Source of the DNA: Paenibacillus sp. AN1007
GTDB lineage: Bacteria; Bacillota; Bacilli; Paenibacillales; Paenibacillaceae
Direction: 5' to 3'
NCBI RefSeq assembly: GCF_040702995.1
Contig: NZ_CP159992.1
Span: 6,574,221 to 6,638,220, forward strand
Length of the DNA: 64,000 nucleotides
A program made the translations under genes and the position numbers. Under the pieces are notes generated by a model. That model was not told the origin of the DNA, ran no database searches, and was given only the letters and a program-made list of their open reading frames with translations. This document shows positions 53,959 to 62,020 of this stretch, in pieces (position 1 is the first letter of the stretch; every line of letters begins with the position of its first letter).

Positions 53959-54845
53959 GACTTCGAATGCTGGTAACAGGAGCAGCCGGACAGCTGGGGT
54001 ATGATGTCGTGAAAAGTTTAGAAGCAGCCGGCCATCATGTACTCGGTTGTGATCGGGAACAGATGAACATTACCGATCAGCAGCAGTGTACAGACCAGAT
54101 CGAGGCATTCCAGCCGGATGTCATTGTTCACTGCGCCGCTTTTACTGCGGTGGATCAGGCGGAAACGGATATCGATACGGCTTTTGCCATCAATGCTGCA
54201 GGCACACGAAATATAACTGCTGCTGCCGAGAAAGTGAAAGCCAAGCTGGTTTATATCAGTACAGATTACGTGTTTGACGGGACGGGAGATACGCCGTATC
54301 AGGAGTACGATATCCCTAATCCGCAGAGTGTATACGGCAAGTCTAAACTAGCTGGGGAACAGCTGGTTCAGAGTTTGAGTACGCGGTGGTTTATTATCCG
54401 CACATCATGGGTGTTTGGGAGCCATGGCAGTAATTTTGTCCGAACGATGCTGGGCTTGATGACAGAGCGCCCGCAGCTGCAGGTTGTCCATGACCAGAAG
54501 GGATCACCTACCTATACCGTTGATCTCGCACAGCTGGTGGCTGAACTCGCAGTAAGTGAGAAATACGGCATGTATCATGCCTCCAATGCAGGGAGCTGTA
54601 CATGGTACGAATTTGCGCAGGCGATCGCTGAGGAAGCGAAAAAACAAGGTTTTTTTCAAGCAGCAGCTCATTCAGCCCAGATCATCCCCTGCACGACTTC
54701 ACAGTTCCCACGCCCCGCGCCTCGTCCGGCCTATTCTGTAATGGATCATCTGGGAATTCGTATGAATGGTCTTCAATCCATGAGGCCCTGGAGAGAAGCG
54801 CTGATTGCATTTTTACATGAGCTGTATACAAAGAAAGTCAATTAG
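53955..54845 (+). CDS. rfbD: dTDP-4-dehydrorhamnose reductase
   Basis: The 296-residue reductase has the N-terminal NAD(P)-binding GAAGQLGYDV. Further blocks are VIVHCAAFTAVDQAE, STDYVFDGTGDTPYQE and YGKSKLAGEQ, all standard for RmlD. It makes dTDP-L-rhamnose, used for cell-surface glycans or the S-layer. It overlaps rfbB by ATGA. An alternative in-frame ATG at 53967 is also close to the family start. It ends the rfbCBD operon, before the terminator at 54914. Confidence 0.95.
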   Translation: MRLRMLVTGAAGQLGYDVVKSLEAAGHHVLGCDREQMNITDQQQCTDQIEAFQPDVIVHCAAFTAVDQAETDIDTAFAINAAGTRNITAAAEKVKAKLVYISTDYVFDGTGDTPYQEYDIPNPQSVYGKSKLAGEQLVQSLSTRWFIIRTSWVFGSHGSNFVRTMLGLMTERPQLQVVHDQKGSPTYTVDLAQLVAELAVSEKYGMYHASNAGSCTWYEFAQAIAEEAKKQGFFQAAAHSAQIIPCTTSQFPRPAPRPAYSVMDHLGIRMNGLQSMRPWREALIAFLHELYTKKVN

Positions 54846-54913
54846 AAATGCACTCTTAATCACATGCTTAATCTCATGCTTAATCTCATGCCACAATTAT
54901 ATCTGCCGCTAGG

Positions 54914-54940
54914 AGCGCCGCCTCTGGGCGGTTTTTTGTT
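54914..54940 (+). terminator. Terminator after rfbD
   Basis: CCGCC-TCTG-GGCGG is a compact GC-rich stem followed by TTTTTTGTTTT. It ends the rhamnose operon. Confidence 0.85.
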
Positions 54941-55096
54941 TTGCATGTGTCGAATTCGGGTAGTTAGTTACCAAAATGCAATATGACATCTGGTGTTCTT
55001 TTTTTGGAAGGATAGGAGCCAGTTAAAGAATTTAAACCATCGGGAATTTCGATTCTATTCCGAGTTTAATACGTCTGAGAAGGATGTGAAAATGAT

Positions 55097-55972
55097 ATGA
55101 AACGTATTGCCGCCGTATTGACACTGCTGCTCGTTACCGTGGGTACACTCTTTTGGGCGAATGACAGCCAGAGTGAGGAGCAGCGAGACGGATTTACAAA
55201 CTATCGTTTAATTGCCCACGCGATGGGAAGCATTCGGGAACAGCCGTACACCAATGCGTATGAAGCGATGATTTCGAATTATGAGAAAGGCACACGGGTA
55301 TTCGAAATTGATTTTATGCTTACCTCAGATCGCGTGGCTGTAGCCAGACATGAGTGGACGGCCAACATGAGCAAAATGCTCGGACAGGATGAAGAATTGC
55401 CAGAGCACAAACAAGCGGGAGCACTTACACATGATGAATTCATGAACACACCGATTCTTGGCATGTACCAGCCTATGGATGCCGATGGCATTATGAACGT
55501 ATTGTCCAAGTACCCGGATATGTATATCGTAACCGATACCAAAGAGCAGAAGGACGAGGATATCCAGCAGGTGCTTCAATCATTGGTCGATGCGGCGAAC
55601 AAACATGATCCGTCTGCACTGAACCGAGTTGTTGTACAAATATATAATGAACCGATGCTCGAAAAGGTAAAGGAAGTATACAGTTTCCCCTCTATTATTT
55701 ACACGTTATATGCTACGCAGGATACCGAAGACCAGGTTGTACAGTTTGTAGAGAATAATGACGTCGATGCTGTCACTATGCCGGAATATAAAGTGAACCA
55801 GAACTTTGTGGCCAAGCTCAAGAAGGCTGGAGCAGTAACGTATGTGCATACCATCAATGATACCCAGCAGGCAGCAAACTATGAGAAATGGGGCGTATAC
55901 GGTGTGTACTCGGACGTCCTGACCGAGCAGGAAATGGAAGAGATGAACACAAAATTTGCCTGGAAACCTTAA
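55097..55972 (+). CDS. Exported glycerophosphodiester phosphodiesterase-like protein
   Basis: The 291-residue protein has a signal peptide (hydrophobic residues 4–20) and a TIM-barrel of the GDPD/PI-PLC-like superfamily. The active-site pattern is present: His41 in LIAHAMGS, Glu70 and Asp72 in VFEIDFMLTSD, and His85 in AVARHEW. Canonical GDPDs have HRG where this has HAMG, so substrate preference may differ. It may act on glycerophosphodiesters, teichoic-acid fragments or lipid head groups outside the cell. It is monocistronic, and the terminator lies about 190 bp downstream. Confidence 0.75.
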   Translation: MKRIAAVLTLLLVTVGTLFWANDSQSEEQRDGFTNYRLIAHAMGSIREQPYTNAYEAMISNYEKGTRVFEIDFMLTSDRVAVARHEWTANMSKMLGQDEELPEHKQAGALTHDEFMNTPILGMYQPMDADGIMNVLSKYPDMYIVTDTKEQKDEDIQQVLQSLVDAANKHDPSALNRVVVQIYNEPMLEKVKEVYSFPSIIYTLYATQDTEDQVVQFVENNDVDAVTMPEYKVNQNFVAKLKKAGAVTYVHTINDTQQAANYEKWGVYGVYSDVLTEQEMEEMNTKFAWKP

Positions 55973-56302
55973 AAAGTGAAGACAAAGAACAGATTTAGAA
56001 GACATCGACGTATCGCTAGGGGCAAGCCTTTAACCCAGGTACAGGAGCCTCAGCAGTCGGCTGGGGGTTGTTCTGCGCCAGATGCATGCGGTCGTACGCC
56101 TGCATCAAGGCCATTTGCATTTTGCCTGGCTGTGGGGACTGACCCGAATGAAAGATGAAAGACACAGACTTTATGATGAAGCAGCAAAAAGTCTGTGTTT
56201 TTTTGTTCGCCTTTTATACGAACATTGACACCTGCTGCCTGCTGACTTAGACTTAGTTTATAAGCTTTTTAGGATGCAGAAGAACCTCTGGAGGAATGTT
56301 CG
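55973..56302. other. 330-bp region with a structured, unassigned segment
   Basis: About 56016–56155 looks more GC-rich than its surroundings. It contains a hairpin (56081–56106: GATGCA and TGCATC outer arms, GCG and CGC inner arms). On the minus strand a 34-codon frame runs from ATG 56120 to TAG 56016 (MQMALMQAYD… ending KACP), but no good ribosome binding site precedes it. A plus-strand terminator follows at 56161. The segment may be a small RNA, a tiny gene or a remnant. Confidence 0.35.
56161..56205 (+). terminator. Terminator before pcrB
   Basis: ACACAGACTTT (56162–56172) and AAAGTCTGTGT (56188–56198) are perfectly complementary and are followed by TTTTTT. Confidence 0.9.
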
Positions 56303-56995
56303 TTGATAGACATGATTAAGCAGTGGAGACACGTATTTAAGCTCGACCCGGACCGGAAAATTACGGACGAGGCACTGGATCAGATATGCATGTCGGGAAC
56401 CGATGCCATTATCGTTGGCGGATCATCAGGAATAACATATGACAATACGGTAGATCTGATGTCCCGGGTGCGTCGGTATGAACTGCCCTGTGTGCTGGAA
56501 GTATCGGATCTGGAGGCAGTTGTGCCAGGGTTTGATGGCTATCTGATTCCTATGGTGCTGAACACACCTGACAGCAAATGGATCATTGGACAGCATCAGC
56601 AGGCCATTGAACGTTACGGTTATTTGATCCCGTGGGATTTATTAATTACCGAAGGGTATATTGTGCTTCATGCGGACTCGACGGTGGCAAGGTTAACCGG
56701 AGCAGATACCAAACTGACTGCAGAGGCTGCGGCTGCGTACGCTCAGGCTGGGGAGAGACTGCTCAACCTACCTATTATATATATGGAATACAGCGGGACA
56801 TTTGGTGATATGGAGCTGGTAGGCGAGACACACAGACAGCTGGACCGGGCACATCTCATTTATGGCGGCGGTATTGATACGGCGGAGAAGGCAGGACAAG
56901 CTGCCCAGGCAGCAGATACCGTTGTTGTCGGTAATGTAGTGTACAGCAATTTACAGCAAGCGCTGGACACAGTACAAGCTGTGAAAGGCGCCTGA
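56303..56995 (+). CDS. pcrB: Heptaprenylglyceryl phosphate synthase
   Basis: The 230-residue TIM-barrel prenyltransferase of the PcrB/GGGPS family has the N-terminal HVFKLDPDRKI. Later blocks are GGSSGITYDNT, YLIPMVLNT and VGGGID-type phosphate binding (LIYGGGIDTAEKA). In Bacillus it joins heptaprenyl diphosphate to sn-glycerol-1-phosphate, giving archaeal-type ether lipids. The start is a TTG at 56303 with GGAGGA eight bases before it. It precedes pcrA and ligA, the usual Bacillota order, although a 425-bp gap with a repeat element separates it from pcrA. Confidence 0.95.
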   Translation: MIDMIKQWRHVFKLDPDRKITDEALDQICMSGTDAIIVGGSSGITYDNTVDLMSRVRRYELPCVLEVSDLEAVVPGFDGYLIPMVLNTPDSKWIIGQHQQAIERYGYLIPWDLLITEGYIVLHADSTVARLTGADTKLTAEAAAAYAQAGERLLNLPIIYMEYSGTFGDMELVGETHRQLDRAHLIYGGGIDTAEKAGQAAQAADTVVVGNVVYSNLQQALDTVQAVKGA

Positions 56996-57420
56996 CCGGT
57001 TTAGTTTACCAATCCCCCACATCCCTCTTGGAATCTGTTAAAATAGAACTTCGGCTTTTATGACGAAGTAATATCGCATTGATGAGATGTAAACCTTTTA
57101 TAACAATTACGATTTATGGTTTATCAGAATTTAAAATTGCAGGAGCAATCTGAAATTTATAAAAACTGAAAAGCTGCTGCAGTTTTCTTGTTGTTTTACC
57201 TAACTCTAAGTATAAGGAGACTATGTTTACACGCGAACGGAGAGGACAGAAATAAGCTGGAGAAGCGGAGTGTTCGCCTTTATTACCGGATATTAACCAC
57301 TAGAAAACAGTTGAAAAAAATCCAGGAATAACAGCGATTGAAAGCTTATTCTGTCATCGGAGTGACAAAGTGTAACCTCAAGCCCCTTATACGATCAACC
57401 AACGAAAGGAGCATGCATGC
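56996..57420. other. 425-bp region between pcrB and pcrA
   Basis: A weak hairpin, AAAACTG and CAGTTTT at 57162–57186, followed by a T-rich stretch, may end pcrB transcription. Copy 3 of the family A repeat covers 57209–57393. No gene is seen. pcrA must be transcribed through, or from a promoter within or beside, the repeat. Confidence 0.6.
57209..57393. repeat. Long inverted-repeat element (family A), copy 3
   Basis: The left end is AGTATAAGGAGACTATG then TTTACAC, then GGACAGAAATAAGCT. The right end is AGCTTATTCTGTCA, then GTGTAAC, then CCCCTTATACG, its approximate inverse. The middle is the most divergent of the three full copies. It ends only 27 bp before the pcrA start. Confidence 0.75.
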
Positions 57421-59790
57421 ATGCAACCTGTAAATATACATGACGCCGTCGCACGGCTCAATACGCCTCAGCGCCAAGCTGTCGAGGCAACGGATGGACC
57501 GCTGCTCATTATGGCTGGCGCGGGCTCGGGCAAAACCCGGGTGCTGACACACCGGATCGCCTATCTGATCGCAACACGGAAAGCACCGCCGTGGGGCATT
57601 TTGGCGATTACCTTTACCAATAAAGCCGCACGTGAGATGCAGGATCGGGTATCTCAGCTCGTAGGCGGTTCTCAGGGCCGCGACATTTGGGTATCTACCT
57701 TCCACTCCATGTGTGTGCGCATTTTGCGCCGCGACATTGAACGGATCGGTTTTACATCGAACTTCAGCATTTTGGACTCATCCGACCAGCTCTCCGTTAT
57801 TCGCAGCTGTATGAAAGATCAGAATATTGATACGAAGAAGTTTGAACCAAAAGCTGTTCAGGCGATGATGAGCACAGCCAAAAACGAACTGATCAGCCCT
57901 GAACAGTACGAGAAGCAGGCGGGCGACTATTTTGAAGGCATTGTAGCGAAGGTATATACGATGTATCAGCGGCGGTTAAGAGCCAATAATTCGCTCGACT
58001 TCGACGACTTGATCATGGCAACGATTCAACTGTTCAAAGAAGTGCCGGAAGTGCTCGACTTTTACCAAAAGAAATTCCAATATATTCACGTCGATGAGTA
58101 TCAGGATACGAACCGTGCACAGTACATGCTGTGCCGTATGCTCGCTGACAGTCATCACCGCATCTGTGTGGTAGGAGATAGTGACCAGTCGATTTACCGC
58201 TGGCGCGGAGCGGACATTACCAATATCCTGAATTTTGAAAAGGACTACCCGGAAGCACAGACAATCCTGCTGGAGCAGAATTATCGTTCCACTTCCAACA
58301 TCCTAAATGCAGCGAATGAAGTGATTGGCCTTAATACAGGCCGTAAGCCGAAGAAGCTGTGGACGGATAAAGAGGGCGGCTCCAAGATTAAGGTATACCG
58401 CGCGGATTCCGAGCACGATGAGGGGTATTTCGTAACCTCCGAGATTAGTAAAAACGTGAAGAATGGTAAATCCTATCAGCATCATGCGATTCTGTATCGT
58501 ACCAATGCTCAGTCCCGGGTCATCGAGGAAATTCTGATCAAATCGGACATTCCGTATCAGATTGTCGGCGGCATCAAGTTCTATGATCGGAAAGAGATTA
58601 AGGACATTCTAGCCTATTTGCGTCTGTTATCCAACCCGGATGATGATATCAGCTTGACCCGAATTATTAATGTGCCGAAGCGCAGCATCGGGGATACGAC
58701 TGTAGCCAAGCTGGCAGCAGCGGCGGGTGAACGTGGGGTTTCCATTTTCCGTGTACTGCAGGTCGTGGATGATCTGGGCTTTGCTGGCCGCACACGTAAC
58801 GCGCTGGTGGAGTTCTATGATATGATTGCTGCGCTTCACCAGATGGTTGAATATTTGTCGGTTACGGAGCTGACCGAGAAAATTCTGGAGATGAGCCAGT
58901 ATCGCGACGAGATGCAGAAGGAAAATACGATTGAATCCCGCGCACGGCTGGAGAATATCGAAGAGTTTCTGTCGGTAACGATGGAATTCGAGAAGAATAA
59001 TGAAGACAAAACGCTCGTTTCGTTTCTAACCGATCTGGCACTCATTGCAGATATCGACAGCATGAACGACGATGAAGAGGATCAGAGCGATGCAGTCACA
59101 TTGATGACCATGCACAGTGCAAAAGGTCTGGAGTTCCCGGTTGTCTTTATCGTGGGGATGGAGGAAGGTGTCTTCCCACACAGCCGCGCCTTTATGGATA
59201 ACGAAGAGCTGGAGGAAGAACGCCGGCTGGCTTATGTGGGCATTACGCGAGCAGAAGAGCAGCTATTTCTGTCCTGTGCACAGATGCGGACATTGTTTGG
59301 ACGCACAACGGCGAATCCGCCATCCCGGTTTCTGGATGAAATTCCGGATGAGCTCAAGGAAGATACCTCCATCGCACGTGACCGTTACCGTCGTGGAACC
59401 AGCACAGGCGGAGGCTCGTATGGAGGACGCGGTTTAGGCTCCAGTGGTGGAAGTAATTTCGGCGGAGGTGCAGGTGCGTCCAGGTTGTTTGAGCAGCAGA
59501 GCCGAAGTGGTTCATCCGCAATGGCTTCTTCTGGGCCAACGTCCCGGGTGACGACCAGCACTTCTCGTCCAACCTTTGCGGCACCAGCATCTGCTTCGAA
59601 GTCTGTTTCCTCAGACAGTGCGGCAGGATTTAAGGCAGGCGACAAAGTGCAGCATGGCAAATGGGGGACAGGTACCATTGTCGCGGTCAAAGGCAGCGGC
59701 AATGATACGGAGCTGCAGATTGCTTTCCCGGCTCCGGTTGGCGTAAAACGTCTGCTCGCCGGATTTGCCCCGATTACCAAAGTGGAATAA
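57421..59790 (+). CDS. pcrA: ATP-dependent DNA helicase PcrA
   Basis: The 789-residue UvrD/Rep-family superfamily 1 helicase has Walker A AGAGSGKTR (residues 32–40), motif II VDEYQDTN and motif III GDSDQSIYRWRGAD. Later motifs are LEQNYRS, VTLMTMHSAKGLEFPVVF and VGITRAEEQLF. A Gly/Ser-rich linker (about 655–725) leads to a C-terminal Tudor-like domain (about 735–785) that binds RNA polymerase in relatives. It acts in repair, replication restart and transcription-coupled repair. ATG 57421 lies nine bases after AAAGGAG; ATGs at 57413 and 57417 are out of frame. Confidence 0.98.
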   Translation: MQPVNIHDAVARLNTPQRQAVEATDGPLLIMAGAGSGKTRVLTHRIAYLIATRKAPPWGILAITFTNKAAREMQDRVSQLVGGSQGRDIWVSTFHSMCVRILRRDIERIGFTSNFSILDSSDQLSVIRSCMKDQNIDTKKFEPKAVQAMMSTAKNELISPEQYEKQAGDYFEGIVAKVYTMYQRRLRANNSLDFDDLIMATIQLFKEVPEVLDFYQKKFQYIHVDEYQDTNRAQYMLCRMLADSHHRICVVGDSDQSIYRWRGADITNILNFEKDYPEAQTILLEQNYRSTSNILNAANEVIGLNTGRKPKKLWTDKEGGSKIKVYRADSEHDEGYFVTSEISKNVKNGKSYQHHAILYRTNAQSRVIEEILIKSDIPYQIVGGIKFYDRKEIKDILAYLRLLSNPDDDISLTRIINVPKRSIGDTTVAKLAAAAGERGVSIFRVLQVVDDLGFAGRTRNALVEFYDMIAALHQMVEYLSVTELTEKILEMSQYRDEMQKENTIESRARLENIEEFLSVTMEFEKNNEDKTLVSFLTDLALIADIDSMNDDEEDQSDAVTLMTMHSAKGLEFPVVFIVGMEEGVFPHSRAFMDNEELEEERRLAYVGITRAEEQLFLSCAQMRTLFGRTTANPPSRFLDEIPDELKEDTSIARDRYRRGTSTGGGSYGGRGLGSSGGSNFGGGAGASRLFEQQSRSGSSAMASSGPTSRVTTSTSRPTFAAPASASKSVSSDSAAGFKAGDKVQHGKWGTGTIVAVKGSGNDTELQIAFPAPVGVKRLLAGFAPITKVE

Positions 59791-59909
59791 GAATGAAATA
59801 GCCTATTGTATGATACTGAACTGACATGAACATCCATTCTGCCATGTTCCTTGATTACAATAGGCATGTTCGTTCTACATATATTAAATTAATGGAGGGA
59901 TGGCCCCAT

Positions 59910-61922
59910 ATGGACCCGATGCACCGGATGGAGCAGCTCGTTACCGAGCTGAATCAGCACAATTACCAGTACTATACGTTGGATCAGCCGCAGATCAGTG
60001 ACAAGGAGTATGACCTTCTGTATGACGAACTGGTAACACTGGAACAGGAGAGCGGCATCGTTCTGCCTGATTCCCCCACGCAGCGTGTAGGGGGCGAACT
60101 GCTCAAAGGATTCAACCCGCATCGTCATTTATCCCCATTATGGAGTCTGGACAAAGCGCAGAACATTGAACAGCTGCGCAGTTGGAATACCCGGGTATTG
60201 AAGCTGGTCAATGATTACAACAGCAAAAATCCGGACAATCCTCTGCCAGAACCGGGTTATGTGATTGAGTTGAAGTTTGATGGATTGACCCTGAACCTGA
60301 CCTACACGAACGGTGAACTGGTACAGGCTTCTACACGTGGAAACGGGACAGTGGGCGAAGGCATTCTTGCACAGGTCAAGACGATCAAGTCGGTTCCCCT
60401 CAAAATTCCGTATACTGGAGGCACTATTGAAGTGCAGGGTGAGGGGATCATGAATCTCTCTGTGTTGAACCGATATAACGAGACGGCCGCAGAGCCGCTC
60501 AAAAATGCCCGTAATGCCGCAGCAGGAGCGCTTCGCAACCTGAATCCGAAGACAACAGCCGAGCGCCGGTTGAATGCTTATTTTTATAACGTCGGATATT
60601 CGGACGACATTCAGTTTGCTACTCATCAGGAGATGATGGACTTCCTGCGCGATAATCGTTTCAAAGTGAACCCGTCCCTCACCTACTTCCACGAATTCGA
60701 TGATGTGATGGAGCAGCTGGAAGCCATACAGGAAAACCGCGGCCAACTGGATTATCTCATTGATGGAGCGGTTATTAAACTGACAGACATGCGTACTCGT
60801 GACGTGTTAGGTTATACGGACAAGTTCCCCCGGTGGGCAGTTGCGTACAAGTTCGAGGCGGAAGAGACAACAACCGTGCTGAACGAAGTCGTGTGGAATG
60901 TCGGACGAACAGGCAAAGTGACTCCGCTGGCGCGAGTAGAGCCGGTTGAACTTGCTGGAGTTACGGTGCAGAACTGTACGCTGAACAACGTGGGTGATAT
61001 CGAACGGAAAAATCTGAAGTACGCCCTTGGTTCACGTGTATTTATTCGTCGTTCCAATGATGTTATTCCCGAGATTCTCGGTAAAGTAACCGAAGAGAAT
61101 GATGGCGAGGAGATCATATATCCAGAGCAGTGTCCGGCATGCGGATTCCCGCTGGAGCAGCGCGGAGCACACTTGTTCTGCAACAACAAACTGGCGTGCA
61201 AACCGCAGACCGTTGCTCGTATCTCCCATTTTGCTTCGCGGGATGCCATGGATATTGAGACATTCAGCGAGAAAACAGCGATTCAGTTGTATGATGAATT
61301 GAACGTGCGTGAACCGGCAGACCTGTATACACTGCAGTTTGACGATCTGGTGAAGCTGGAGCGATTTGGCGAAAAGAAAGCGAACAACCTTCTCGCTGCG
61401 CTGGAGCAGAGTAAAGATCGGGATCTGGCTTCGTTCCTGTACTCATTAGGTATCCCGAACACAGGTAAATCTACGACACGTATGCTTGCTGAGCATTACC
61501 GTGATCTGCATGCGATCATGAACGCGACTGCAGAAGAGCTGGTTGAGCTGCCGGACGTCGGTGGTATTGTGGCGGAGAGCATCGTTAATTTCTTTGCTGA
61601 TCCGTTCACACAGGCGGCGATTGAGAAGATGCTGCAGCTGGGTGTGAAGGCACAGGCACCGGAAGCACCAGCCGCGGTGGCAGAGGATTCCTTCTTCAGC
61701 GGGAAAACAGTCGTGCTCACAGGAACACTGCATCAACTGACCCGTGAGGAAGCGACGCAGAGACTCGAGGCACTTGGTGCGAAAGTGACAGGCAGTGTAT
61801 CGAAAAAGACTGATCTTGTCATTGCCGGAGAGAAGGCAGGCAGTAAATTAACGAAGGCCCATGATCTCGGTATTCCGACCATTGAGGATGAAGACGAACT
61901 GGTGCGTTTGTTAAATTCGTAA
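59910..61922 (+). CDS. ligA: NAD-dependent DNA ligase
   Basis: The 670-residue protein has the standard LigA layout. An N-terminal Ia domain is followed by an adenylation domain with the AMP-acceptor Lys122 in ELKFDGL. Then come the OB fold, a four-cysteine zinc finger (CPACGFPLEQRGAHLFCNN region), helix–hairpin–helix motifs and a C-terminal BRCT domain (about 590–670). It seals nicks in replication and repair. I start at ATG 59910, preceded by GGAGGG; an ATG at 59826 gives 28 extra residues without family similarity. It completes the pcrB–pcrA–ligA cluster. Confidence 0.98.
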   Translation: MDPMHRMEQLVTELNQHNYQYYTLDQPQISDKEYDLLYDELVTLEQESGIVLPDSPTQRVGGELLKGFNPHRHLSPLWSLDKAQNIEQLRSWNTRVLKLVNDYNSKNPDNPLPEPGYVIELKFDGLTLNLTYTNGELVQASTRGNGTVGEGILAQVKTIKSVPLKIPYTGGTIEVQGEGIMNLSVLNRYNETAAEPLKNARNAAAGALRNLNPKTTAERRLNAYFYNVGYSDDIQFATHQEMMDFLRDNRFKVNPSLTYFHEFDDVMEQLEAIQENRGQLDYLIDGAVIKLTDMRTRDVLGYTDKFPRWAVAYKFEAEETTTVLNEVVWNVGRTGKVTPLARVEPVELAGVTVQNCTLNNVGDIERKNLKYALGSRVFIRRSNDVIPEILGKVTEENDGEEIIYPEQCPACGFPLEQRGAHLFCNNKLACKPQTVARISHFASRDAMDIETFSEKTAIQLYDELNVREPADLYTLQFDDLVKLERFGEKKANNLLAALEQSKDRDLASFLYSLGIPNTGKSTTRMLAEHYRDLHAIMNATAEELVELPDVGGIVAESIVNFFADPFTQAAIEKMLQLGVKAQAPEAPAAVAEDSFFSGKTVVLTGTLHQLTREEATQRLEALGAKVTGSVSKKTDLVIAGEKAGSKLTKAHDLGIPTIEDEDELVRLLNS

Positions 61923-61949
61923 ATAAAATAACTATGAATTAATGAAGGA

Positions 61950-61996
61950 AAGCCTCCAAGCACACGTTATGCGTGTTATTGGAGGCTTCTTTATTG
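61950..61996. terminator. Bidirectional terminator between ligA and the molybdopterin gene
   Basis: AAGCCTCCAA (61950–61959) and TTGGAGGCTT (61979–61988) form the outer stem, with ACACG and CGTGT as an inner stem. A CTTTATT tail follows. It separates convergent genes. Confidence 0.82.
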
Positions 61997-62020
61997 GTTT
62001 TGTGAAAATTGAATTTAGAA

